5,841 nucleotides of DNA from Acidobacteriota bacterium (GCA_013140875.1 JABFSB010000519.1:1-5841); one strand, 5' to 3'. Positions 1 to 4,852 are shown, counted from the stretch's first letter. A program made the numbers and translations. The notes: generated from the sequence alone by a model not told the origin.

Positions 1-43
1 CGTTAGCAAGGGCGTAACATTCAACGTTGCTCATTACGCCCTT
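1..43. repeat. Family A palindromic repeat, partial copy 1 (cut by window edge)
   Basis: Positions 1-17 match the inner part of the left arm of the complete copies. Positions 18-33 are the 16-nt loop CATTCAACGTTGCTCA, and 34-43 (TTACGCCCTT) are the start of the right arm. A 10-bp stem (8-17 with 34-43) is visible. After 43 the right arm is lost and unrelated sequence follows (44-61). The left end lies outside the window, so only truncation of the right arm is certain. Confidence 0.85.
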
Positions 44-61
44 TTTGGCGACGGCGATAAA

Positions 62-139
62 TGCAGAAGCCCGCGCGTTAGCGAGGGCGTAACATTCAAC
101 GTTGCTCATTACGCCCTTGCTAACGCGCGGGCTTCTGCA
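62..139. repeat. Family A palindromic repeat, complete copy 2
   Basis: The arms are 62-92 and 109-139 (31 nt each), starting TGCAGAAGCCCGCGCG and ending CGCGCGGGCTTCTGCA. They pair fully, apart from one G-T wobble (83 with 118). The loop 93-108 is CATTCAACGTTGCTCA, which holds the 8-bp palindrome CAACGTTG. The element ends 6 nt downstream of the stop codon of the minus-strand secreted-protein gene. A transcript of that gene would therefore end in a very stable hairpin, which could act as a 3' stabiliser or attenuator. There is no U-tract typical of an intrinsic terminator. Confidence 0.93.
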
Positions 140-145
140 AAAGAC

Positions 146-1198
146 TTATTTCAACATTCCGACCAGAATATCGATATCGCTTTGGGGCACGCTGAGGTCG
201 AGCATTACTTCATTCGACTTAGCCGTAAACTTTGCATTGTCGATCATTCGAGCAAAGACCTGCTTGTCCGGACCCTTCGCCGAGCCGAGGAACGCTTTGC
301 CGATGAGCTGAAGCCCTTCAAGAGTTTCAAGCAACGCGGTGGCCTGAGCATTTTGTAACGTTCGGGCTGTAATGTTGACGGTGGCGGCCTCGGCGGCCAC
401 GTCCATATTGCCGTAAACGTAACGGATGGCGTCGATATTCTTGCCAAGCTCATCGTTTTCAAGCGGCAGGAAAACGCTCATGCCGTTCGGCATTTTGGCC
501 GCGAAATTTACGACCGACGTTTCTTTTTTGCCGAGCAGACCGATCAGGTCGTTCGAGACCGGAGTTCTGGCGGCGCTGACAGCCTGACGGACGAGTTCGA
601 GGTCGCCGAACGCAATGGTGTTCGCGTCTATCGCCGTCACGGCCACGTCCTTCGACATTCTGTCGATCATCTTGTCCGCCATTCCCGAATTCTTGCCAAC
701 CGGGGCGTTTTGCTTTGCCTGCTCCGCCAAATCCTTTGCGGAGAAGATATAGATCGTTCGATCGCCCGCTTTTTCTTCTTTGTATTTACCGTTCGACGCG
801 AGTTTGGCCGCGCCGATCAGCGATCCCGACGAGATCTGGCCGCGAGCGATGATGACCGGATCGATGTCGTATTCTTTGCCCGAAATAGGTTTGGCGGTTA
901 CTCCGGCGGCGAGGTATTCGAACTGACGGATGTCGATGCCGGTCCGCTCTTTCATCAAGGCTATTTTCGCCGTGACCTGGTCGAGCATCGGCTGATTGGC
1001 GGTCAGCAGCTTTGGTAAAGCTACTGAAAAGAAACGCTTTACATCGACCGTGACGACGCCGTCCGATGCCGGCAACAACAAGGCAAGCTGATTCGCCGGC
1101 GACACGGCCTTTCTCGACTTAACATCGGCAACGGCCGAACCGGCCATGTTGAGCACCAAGACGCACAAACACGTAAGAGCAAGAATCCTTATCTTCAT
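146..1198 (-). CDS. Predicted secreted/periplasmic protein of unknown family
   Basis: This 350-residue protein has a clear Sec signal peptide: a basic start (MKIR), a hydrophobic core at about residues 5-19, and a likely signal peptidase I site after A-V-A at residue 24. No cysteine follows the signal region, so it is neither a lipoprotein nor disulfide-bonded. The mature part (about 326 residues) mixes short beta-like and helical stretches. A segment at about 38-100 opens with LLPASDGVVTVDV and ends near GIDIRQFEYLAAG. There is a later glycine- and alanine-rich region and no membrane helix. I do not recognise the family; the opening faintly recalls DUF3352-like secreted proteins, but that is a weak guess. 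The ATG start is supported by a GAGGA ribosome binding site nine bases upstream. The gene appears to have its own promoter and ends 6 nt before a family A hairpin. No enzymatic motif is visible. Confidence 0.9.
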   Translation of the reverse strand: MKIRILALTCLCVLVLNMAGSAVADVKSRKAVSPANQLALLLPASDGVVTVDVKRFFSVALPKLLTANQPMLDQVTAKIALMKERTGIDIRQFEYLAAGVTAKPISGKEYDIDPVIIARGQISSGSLIGAAKLASNGKYKEEKAGDRTIYIFSAKDLAEQAKQNAPVGKNSGMADKMIDRMSKDVAVTAIDANTIAFGDLELVRQAVSAARTPVSNDLIGLLGKKETSVVNFAAKMPNGMSVFLPLENDELGKNIDAIRYVYGNMDVAAEAATVNITARTLQNAQATALLETLEGLQLIGKAFLGSAKGPDKQVFARMIDNAKFTAKSNEVMLDLSVPQSDIDILVGMLK

Positions 1199-1207
1199 CT
1201 TTAAAAT

Positions 1208-1212
1208 TCCTC
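1208..1212 (-). promoter_or_regulatory. Ribosome binding site of the secreted-protein gene
   Basis: GAGGA on the minus strand lies 9 nt upstream of the ATG at 1196-1198. It is the clearest Shine-Dalgarno sequence in the window (most other genes here show none) and it fixes the start of this gene. Confidence 0.7.
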
Positions 1213-1236
1213 GGATATCTGGAAATTCACCTGACC

Positions 1237-1265
1237 ACTATAACAGATGAGCGACAGCGGCTAAA
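1237..1265 (-). promoter_or_regulatory. Possible promoter of the secreted-protein gene (extended -10)
   Basis: On the minus strand, TGTTATAGT (1237-1245) has the form of an extended -10 element (TGn followed by TATAGT, five of six matches to TATAAT). A weak -35 candidate TTTAGC (1260-1265) lies 17 bp further upstream. Transcription would begin near 1230, giving a leader of about 30 nt. The call rests on sequence similarity only, and sigma factor preferences of the host are unknown. Confidence 0.4.
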
Positions 1266-1297
1266 TAGTTTGCCGAAAATGCGGCTGAAGCAAGAAG

Positions 1298-1382
1298 TTT
1301 AGCCGCGGATGACGCAGATCAGAGAGAGGTTTTCCTTTAAGTTGCTTTTAATCGGCGTCATCAGCGTTCATCCGCGGCTAAA
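1298..1382. repeat. Family B inverted repeat (TTTAGCCGCGGATGA arms)
   Basis: There are perfect 15-nt arms at 1298-1312 and 1368-1382. A looser second match (CGCAGAT at 1313-1319 against the complement of ATCGGCG at 1351-1357, six of seven) lies in the loop. Sequences of the type GCCGCGGATGAACGC are, from general experience, common dispersed intergenic repeats in Acidobacteriota and related genomes. Here the right arm overlaps the last codons and stop of the methyltransferase gene. The element fills much of the 162-bp gap before the secreted-protein gene and could serve as a transcript-end hairpin. Confidence 0.75.
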
Positions 1383-1942
1383 ACCTCGTTTTTGTTCTTT
1401 AGCACTTCGAATTCGAAATGCAGCTCTTTTCCACGAACGACGCTGCTCAGATAATGTTCCCAGAACTTTCGCAGGAAGCGGAATCTCGGTGCTTTTTGGT
1501 CGAGGTTCACGGCGAATTCGATTCCCAGGGCTTTCCATAAATTTAGCAGGGAAGCGTAGGTTTTGACAGGTTTCAGATGTATATCCGTGTAAAAATCGAA
1601 AACGGCCTTTTCCGGTGCGAAAGTGTTGAAGGAATAGGAGTTAAAGTGATTCTTGTGCGTCGGGTCGGTGGCCCAGTCGGGATTTGTGTAGTGCGGCGTG
1701 ACAAGCTTGATCGTCCCGCCGTGGCGCGTTATGCGGTAAAGCTCGCCGATGAATGCCATCACGTCCGGCACGTGCTCGATGACGTGGCGGGACACTACCA
1801 GATCGAATTCATTGTCGGGAAACGGGTAAGGCACGACGCCTAGATCATGGATAACATCGGCCGTGGTGCGCGGATTGTTGTCCAGCCCGATCGCGCCTTC
1901 GTATTTATTGGCCCCGCAGCCGACGTCGAGAATCTTGGTCAT
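1361..1942 (-). CDS. Class I SAM-dependent methyltransferase (Methyltransf_11-like)
   Basis: This 193-residue enzyme is predicted to transfer a methyl group from S-adenosylmethionine; its substrate is unknown. SAM-binding motif I (ILDVGCG) is at residues 4-10, the acidic motif II region (GLDNN) at 19-23, FDLVVSRHVIEHV at 46-58, and a glycine pair before the next strand (HGGTIKLVTP) at 74-83. The segment TPHYTNPDWATDPTHKNHF at 82-100 is typical of small methyltransferases often found near polysaccharide or lipid genes. I chose the ATG at 1940-1942, because this family normally begins only a few residues before motif I. The frame stays open to a GTG at 2018-2020, but those 26 extra codons run back through a repeat hairpin. 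No Shine-Dalgarno sequence is visible. The last six residues (LAADER) and the TGA come from a family B repeat arm, so the ancestral C-terminus was probably near residue 187. Confidence 0.88.
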   Translation of the reverse strand: MTKILDVGCGANKYEGAIGLDNNPRTTADVIHDLGVVPYPFPDNEFDLVVSRHVIEHVPDVMAFIGELYRITRHGGTIKLVTPHYTNPDWATDPTHKNHFNSYSFNTFAPEKAVFDFYTDIHLKPVKTYASLLNLWKALGIEFAVNLDQKAPRFRFLRKFWEHYLSSVVRGKELHFEFEVLKNKNEVLAADER

Positions 1943-1954
1943 CGGGATGAAATT

Positions 1955-2038
1955 TAATGCAGAAGCCCGCGCGTTAGCAAGGGCGTAACACTCAACGCTG
2001 CTCATTACGCCCTTGCTCACGCGAGAGCTTCTGCATTA
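1955..2038. repeat. Family A palindromic repeat, complete copy 3
   Basis: The core arms are 1958-1988 and 2005-2035, extended by three more pairs (TAA with TTA) to 84 nt. There are three mismatched pairs (1967/2026, 1969/2024, 1975/2018). The loop 1989-2004 is CACTCAACGCTGCTCA, two bases away from the consensus loop, and this breaks the CAACGTTG palindrome. It lies 12 nt upstream of the chosen methyltransferase start, so a transcript entering from upstream would carry a strong hairpin just before the initiation codon. Confidence 0.92.
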
Positions 2039-2045
2039 TGAGGCA

Positions 2046-2072
2046 GCATAACATTTAACGTTGCTCATTACG
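2046..2072. repeat. Family A repeat remnant, partial copy 4
   Basis: GCATAACATTTAACGTTGCTCATTACG keeps a TAA from the left arm, the loop with one change, and only five bases of the right arm. It ends exactly at the duplication junction (2072/2073), where methyltransferase sequence resumes. The matching position in unit 2 (2240) continues into a full right arm, so this copy was cut by the duplication event. Confidence 0.85.
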
Positions 2073-2111
2073 TTTATTGACCCCACAGCCGACGTCGAGG
2101 ATTTTAGTCAT
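2055..2111 (-). pseudogene. 5' fragment of the methyltransferase gene in the duplicated unit
   Basis: Reading from the ATG at 2109-2111, the first 13 codons give MTKILDVGCGVNK, against MTKILDVGCGANK in the intact gene. The frame then runs into repeat sequence (RNEQR) and stops with TAA at 2055-2057. It keeps SAM motif I but nothing else, so it cannot make an enzyme. Of five base differences from the intact copy over these 39 bases, four are silent and one changes Ala to Val. It could still be translated as an 18-residue peptide, but I see no ribosome binding site and treat it as a relic. Confidence 0.8.
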
Positions 2112-2240
2112 CCGGTTGAAGTTAATGCAGAAGCCCGCGCGTTAGCAAGGGCGTAACATTCAACGTTGCTCATTACGCCCTTGCTCACGCGCGGGCTTCC
2201 GCATTATTAGGCACCGTAACATTCAACGTTGCTCATTACG
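2073..2240. repeat. Tandem duplication, unit 2 (168 bp)
   Basis: This is a diverged copy of 1904-2072, immediately adjacent, in the same order: methyltransferase 5' fragment (2073-2111), leader, complete family A hairpin (2126-2203), and the start of another family A copy. The similarity ends at 2240, in the middle of a right arm, which then continues uninterrupted to 2267. The breakpoints are therefore inside a repeat arm on one side and inside codon 13/14 of the methyltransferase on the other. Confidence 0.9.
2123..2206. repeat. Family A palindromic repeat, complete copy 5
   Basis: The core arms are 2126-2156 and 2173-2203, extended by TAA/TTA to 84 nt, with two mismatched pairs (2129/2200 and 2143/2186). 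The loop 2157-2172 is the consensus CATTCAACGTTGCTCA. It is the counterpart of copy 3 in the tandem duplication, 168 bp away. Confidence 0.93.
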
Positions 2241-2267
2241 CCCCTTGCTCACGCGCGGGCTTCTGCA
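2216..2267. repeat. Family A repeat, right-half copy 6
   Basis: Only GTAA of the left arm remains (2216-2219), followed by the consensus loop (2220-2235) and a complete right arm with one extra C (2236-2267). Its outer end forms the 3' end of the glycosylase gene: the stop codon (2249-2251) and the last five sense codons are repeat sequence. Confidence 0.88.
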
Positions 2268-2917
2268 TTGATGCGCCTTTCGGATAAGTAAAAATGCCAC
2301 AACAGCCGGGCCGCGGTTGAGCGGAACGGCTTCCATTTTTCGGCCATTGCGATGAATTCTTCTGACGAAGGACGTTTATCGCTGCCCGACAGTTTTTGAT
2401 AAGCGGCGTGGAGTGCGATGTCGCCTTTCGGCATAATGTCAGGCCGCAGCAGGGCCATTAGCAGGTAGATGTCACTTGTCCATTCGCCTATGCCTTTTAG
2501 TTTGATCAACTCGGCTTTTACTTCGGCGTCGGGCAGCGCGTGAAGTGAATTTAAGTCGAGCCGTTTGTCCAATATCGCTTCGGAAAGATGGCGGGCGTAA
2601 GCGGTTTTTTGTCGGCTGAAGCCGATCTTTTTGAGTTCGGCGTCGTTTAGCGCAAGCAATCTATTCGGCGTTACTTCGCCGAGGTGCGCGGAGAGTTTAT
2701 CGAAGCACGCTTTTGCCGAAGCCAGCGAAACCTGCTGCTCCAGAATTATATAAAGCAGCGTCGAAAACCCCGTCGGCCTATCCCACAGCGGCGGCGTTCC
2801 AGAGGTTTTGTGAACGTGGTCGAAGATCGGATCGGCAGCCGCCAGCGAATGACACGCGGCGGCGAGCGAGCGTTTGTTCAATGGTTTGAAACCGTTGTCG
2901 GTGCCCTTGGCGTTCAT
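2249..2917 (-). CDS. DNA-3-methyladenine glycosylase-like HhH-GPD protein (AlkA family)
   Basis: This cytoplasmic base-excision repair enzyme, expected to remove alkylated bases from DNA, is 222 residues long, usual for short AlkA-like proteins. The helical HhH-GPD core starts around LLYIILEQQVSLASA (54-68). The helix-hairpin-helix is LIKLKGIGEWTSDIYLL (137-153), and the likely catalytic aspartate is D166 in PKGDIAL. The C-terminal WKPFRSTAARLLW (195-207) matches the family's conserved 'W.P.R..A...LW' pattern. The bifunctional-glycosylase lysine after the hairpin is absent (W146/T147 there), which fits a monofunctional glycosylase. No Fe-S cysteines follow. The ATG at 2915-2917 has no clear Shine-Dalgarno. 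The last five residues (AEARA) and the TGA are encoded by a family A repeat, so the native tail has been replaced or extended. The exact base specificity cannot be read from sequence. Confidence 0.92.
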   Translation of the reverse strand: MNAKGTDNGFKPLNKRSLAAACHSLAAADPIFDHVHKTSGTPPLWDRPTGFSTLLYIILEQQVSLASAKACFDKLSAHLGEVTPNRLLALNDAELKKIGFSRQKTAYARHLSEAILDKRLDLNSLHALPDAEVKAELIKLKGIGEWTSDIYLLMALLRPDIMPKGDIALHAAYQKLSGSDKRPSSEEFIAMAEKWKPFRSTAARLLWHFYLSERRINAEARA

Positions 2918-2923
2918 GTCAAA

Positions 2924-2944
2924 TCAACTATCCACTATCCACTT
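2924..2944. repeat. Three tandem heptamers (TCAACTA, TCCACTA, TCCACTT)
   Basis: Three 7-bp units in a row, differing by single bases, lie 6 nt upstream of the glycosylase start codon, in the 141-bp gap between divergent genes. Such short heptamer arrays are common intergenic features in several phyla and can vary in copy number. Whether this one affects the glycosylase promoter or leader is unknown. Confidence 0.6.
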
Positions 2945-3058
2945 GTTGCTATCAAACTGAACCCTAAGAATCGCTTTTTCTTCAGTGGTTAGTGACACGT
3001 TGAAAGTTAATAGTTTCGCTGAGTAATTTGGTCAATAGCTAAAACGCTGTTAACTTTT

Positions 3059-3991
3059 GTGTCGATGGAAAAGGTCAGGCGGACGGCCGCTTACTATTTT
3101 TTGGTGCAGGGCGTTGCTGTGTTTGGCTGGTGGGCGATTCTGATCGTGCGGCCGGAGAGCCGTGTTTATTTTCAATTGGAAGCTCGGTCGCAAACGTCGT
3201 TGCTGGCTTTTTGGCTGGCCGATCTGGCGTTTCTCGGGGTTGGATCGCTGGCGGCGGCATGGTTGTGTTTTCGCTCCAGCGAGTATCGACAGATCGCAGC
3301 ATGGTTCGCGACCGGATCGATCAGCTACGCGGCGGTTTACTGTCTCGCGTTTGCGATGATCACCGATTACGGTTGGCTCGGCGTGACGTTGATGCTGCCC
3401 GCGATGATCTGGAGCAGCGTTTTTGCGGTCGGGATTACGTTTGAAAAAACGATGTTTCGCAAGGCGGCGGAAACGTCGACAAACTGGATACTGGTCAAGA
3501 CATTTACGCAGATAGTTGTTGTCTGGTCGATAATTCTGATCGGTTTCCCTTACCTGATCACGTTGCTTGAAGACAAGCTCGGCATCGCCCGTCTGAATTT
3601 TACTTTTCAACGACCGGTTGCGGCGATACTGTTCGTCGCGGTGAGTTCGATCGGCGTAACCAGCGCCTATTTTATGTCACGGATCGGAAAAGGAACGCCG
3701 CTGCCGCTTGACCACGCGACCGAACTTGTAATTCTCGGGCCGTACGCATGGGTGCGAAATCCGATGGCGTTATCTGGGATAGGCCAGGGTTTGGCCGTCG
3801 CGCTCTTTTTAGGCTCACCGCTCGTCGCACTCTACGCGCTGATGGGCTCGGCGATCTGGCAGTTCATATTTCGTCCATTGGAAGAAGACGACATGGTCGA
3901 GCGTTTTGGAACGCCTTATGAGGAATACAGGGACGCAGTTATGTGCTGGGTGCCGCGGAAGAAAAGCTTTAACGCGAAGTTCAGCGATTAG
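3059..3991 (+). CDS. Integral membrane methyltransferase, ICMT/PEMT family domain
   Basis: This 310-residue membrane protein has about seven hydrophobic segments (roughly 14-30, 47-70, 81-100, 105-128, 144-170, 186-207 and 238-271). The C-terminal third carries the hallmark of isoprenylcysteine carboxyl methyltransferase / phospholipid methyltransferase-like enzymes: GKGTPLPLD (210-218), GPYAWVRNPM (227-236), the glutamate pair E275-E276, and the FGTPYEEY motif (283-290), which build the SAM site. Typical bacterial members are about 150-220 residues; here about 140-180 extra N-terminal residues form additional helices. The substrate is unknown (lipid, isoprenoid or small thiol are possibilities). 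The start is GTG at 3059, with ATG two codons later at 3065 as an equal alternative; neither has a clear Shine-Dalgarno. The gene is divergent from the glycosylase gene and convergent with the toxin-antitoxin unit. Confidence 0.85.
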   Translation: MSMEKVRRTAAYYFLVQGVAVFGWWAILIVRPESRVYFQLEARSQTSLLAFWLADLAFLGVGSLAAAWLCFRSSEYRQIAAWFATGSISYAAVYCLAFAMITDYGWLGVTLMLPAMIWSSVFAVGITFEKTMFRKAAETSTNWILVKTFTQIVVVWSIILIGFPYLITLLEDKLGIARLNFTFQRPVAAILFVAVSSIGVTSAYFMSRIGKGTPLPLDHATELVILGPYAWVRNPMALSGIGQGLAVALFLGSPLVALYALMGSAIWQFIFRPLEEDDMVERFGTPYEEYRDAVMCWVPRKKSFNAKFSD

Positions 3992-3992
3992 C

Positions 3993-4011
3993 AAAACAGT
4001 GTGTCTGTTTT
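3993..4011. terminator. Possible weak bidirectional terminator
   Basis: AAAACAG (3993-3999), loop TGTGT, CTGTTTT (4005-4011) is a perfect 7-bp inverted repeat just after the plus-strand stop codon, with a T-run on either strand. It sits between convergent genes. The stem has only two G-C pairs, so termination strength is doubtful. Confidence 0.35.
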
Positions 4012-4055
4012 ATCCCGACCCAGGCAAGCGGCTGGCGGCTTGTTGCATAACGTCT

Positions 4056-4226
4056 TTATTTTACTGCGTCATACGGATGGACCGGCTTGAAATCTGGAAC
4101 TGCGTTTAGGACTTTCTCGAAGCCTTTGCGCGTATCGCGTTCGAGTGCCTGCTGCATTATCTTTTGGAGCGTGTCGATCTGCGACATTTTATCGGCAGCA
4201 TCCAGAAGATCGGATATCTCGTTCAT
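4056..4226 (-). CDS. Small protein, third gene of the BrnT-type toxin-antitoxin unit
   Basis: This 56-codon gene is read from an ATG at 4224-4226 that shares a base with the antitoxin stop (TAATG) and ends at TAA 4056-4058. The stop/start overlap points to translational coupling. The protein begins MNEISDLLDAADKMSQ, is charged and largely helical to about residue 40, then has a proline-containing tail (VPDFKPVHPYDAVK). No membrane segment or cysteine is present. I do not recognise a family; the VPDxxP tail faintly resembles C-termini of some small antitoxin-like proteins. Coupling to the antitoxin suggests a role with it, such as a partner or second regulator. It could also be a spurious short frame, but the precise overlap and its coding-like composition argue for a real gene. 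Confidence 0.6.
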   Translation of the reverse strand: MNEISDLLDAADKMSQIDTLQKIMQQALERDTRKGFEKVLNAVPDFKPVHPYDAVK

Positions 4227-4519
4227 TACGCCGCTCTATCAATCTCGGGGTTTATGTTCTGCTTTCTATTATTGAATCTTCGTTCGAAAAGTTCACGCTG
4301 CAGCTCGGGGAATTTTTCAGCGAGTTCGCCCCGGAGGCCCTGACTGATGAACATCTGGAGGAGTACCGTGACGGGAAGATTGCGGCTGTCTGCCACATGT
4401 TCAAGAGCTTTCATCGTCTCTGCAGGTATTCTCAACGTTACTTCGTTCGTTTTTTCGGGATAGGGGTTCAGCGTGAAGCCCTCGGGTGTCGTGTATTTGT
4501 CGTTATTCTCGATCGCCAT
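4226..4519 (-). CDS. Antitoxin, ribbon-helix-helix (CopG/Arc-like), partner of BrnT-type toxin
   Basis: This 97-residue protein has a ribbon-helix-helix-like segment at about 26-65: a short strand (EVTLRIP, 26-32), helix 1 (ETMKALEHVADSRN), a turn at LPVT, and helix 2 (VLLQMFISQGLRGEL). This arrangement binds DNA as a dimer and typically represses the operon. The N-terminal 25 residues and charged C-terminal tail (FPELQRELFERRFNNRKQ) are candidates for toxin neutralisation. It starts 17 nt inside the end of the toxin gene and shares its stop with the start of the third gene. It does not show the usual BrnA sequence, so it is better called an RHH antitoxin of a BrnT-type pair than BrnA. Confidence 0.78.
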   Translation of the reverse strand: MAIENNDKYTTPEGFTLNPYPEKTNEVTLRIPAETMKALEHVADSRNLPVTVLLQMFISQGLRGELAEKFPELQRELFERRFNNRKQNINPEIDRAA

Positions 4520-4799
4520 ATTGAATAGCTTCTGGTCTTGTCGCTTTACGGGCTGAGATTATTCGCACGCGTTCGCCGCGTTCGAGGAAGACTGTGAACA
4601 GCAAATTGCCGCTGAACGAGAATCCAGTAACATACTCACGAAACTCGTCAGTCCTCGATGCATCACCGTAGATGTTTTCACTGTCAAAGAAAACTTCGGC
4701 GGCTTCTTCAAATGTTACACCATGCCTGCTAAAATTCAGAGTATATTTTACTTCGTCCCATTCGAACACGAGATTGTTAAGCGTATAAATTTTATCCAT
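4503..4799 (-). CDS. brnT: BrnT-type ribonuclease toxin of a type II toxin-antitoxin system
   Basis: This 98-residue protein matches the BrnT family in length and motif order: FEWDEVKYTLNFSRHGVTFEEAAEVFFD (about 12-39), D46 followed by a charged stretch, a G-F-S-F-S-G-N-L-L-F strand region at 59-68, and RVRIISARKATRPEAIQY (77-94). BrnT toxins have a RelE-like fold, cut RNA and slow growth, and are neutralised by an antitoxin encoded just downstream. The toxin-first order seen here is standard for this family. The start ATG at 4797-4799 has no strong Shine-Dalgarno. The reading frame is intact with no missing motif, so it is likely functional. Confidence 0.88.
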   Translation of the reverse strand: MDKIYTLNNLVFEWDEVKYTLNFSRHGVTFEEAAEVFFDSENIYGDASRTDEFREYVTGFSFSGNLLFTVFLERGERVRIISARKATRPEAIQYGDRE

Positions 4800-4822
4800 T
4801 TGTCGGAGTTATCCAGGCAGAA

Positions 4823-4852
4823 ATGATTAGTGTAAATGTACCATTCTGGCAA
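4823..4852 (-). promoter_or_regulatory. Weak promoter candidate with a small dyad upstream of the toxin gene
   Basis: On the minus strand TTGCCA (4847-4852, five of six matches to the -35 consensus) is 18 bp from AATCAT (4823-4828, four of six to the -10). A short dyad GTA-N4-TAC (4832-4841) falls in the spacer, where an RHH antitoxin could bind to repress its own operon. All of these are short matches and may be chance. Confidence 0.25.

Larger units (their letters stand above)
1904..2072. repeat. Tandem duplication, unit 1 (169 bp)
   Basis: This unit contains the first 13 codons of the intact methyltransferase gene (1904-1942), a short leader, the complete family A hairpin (1958-2035), and a repeat remnant (2046-2072). 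It is directly abutted by unit 2 with no spacer. The two align end to end with about 10 percent mismatches and one single-base indel in the leader (an extra T here). Confidence 0.9.

Noticed and set aside
1..145. A gene in the left margin (102-311 plus strand or sequence between 44 and 61)
   Set aside because: The stretch consists of one partial and one complete family A repeat with 18 nt between them. The open frame starts inside the repeat loop and is antisense to the secreted-protein gene.
710..1018. A 102-codon plus-strand frame
   Set aside because: It is antisense to the secreted-protein gene, which has a signal peptide and ribosome binding site supporting the minus strand.
1955..2267. 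A CRISPR array suggested by repeated units
   Set aside because: The repeats are long full palindromes, differ in completeness, and the intervening sequence is itself duplicated gene sequence, not unique spacers of uniform length. No cas genes are present.
3050..3610. A 186-codon open frame on the minus strand
   Set aside because: It lies opposite the membrane methyltransferase gene. Its product is rich in Arg, Pro, Gln and His with no domain, as expected from the antisense of a coding frame.
4025..4042. CAAGC/GCTTG hairpin downstream of the third toxin-antitoxin gene as a terminator
   Set aside because: The stem is only 5 bp with an 8-nt loop, and no T-run follows on the relevant (minus) strand.
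4145..4528. A 127-codon plus-strand frame
   Set aside because: It is antisense to the antitoxin and the small third gene and has no recognisable domain or start signal.
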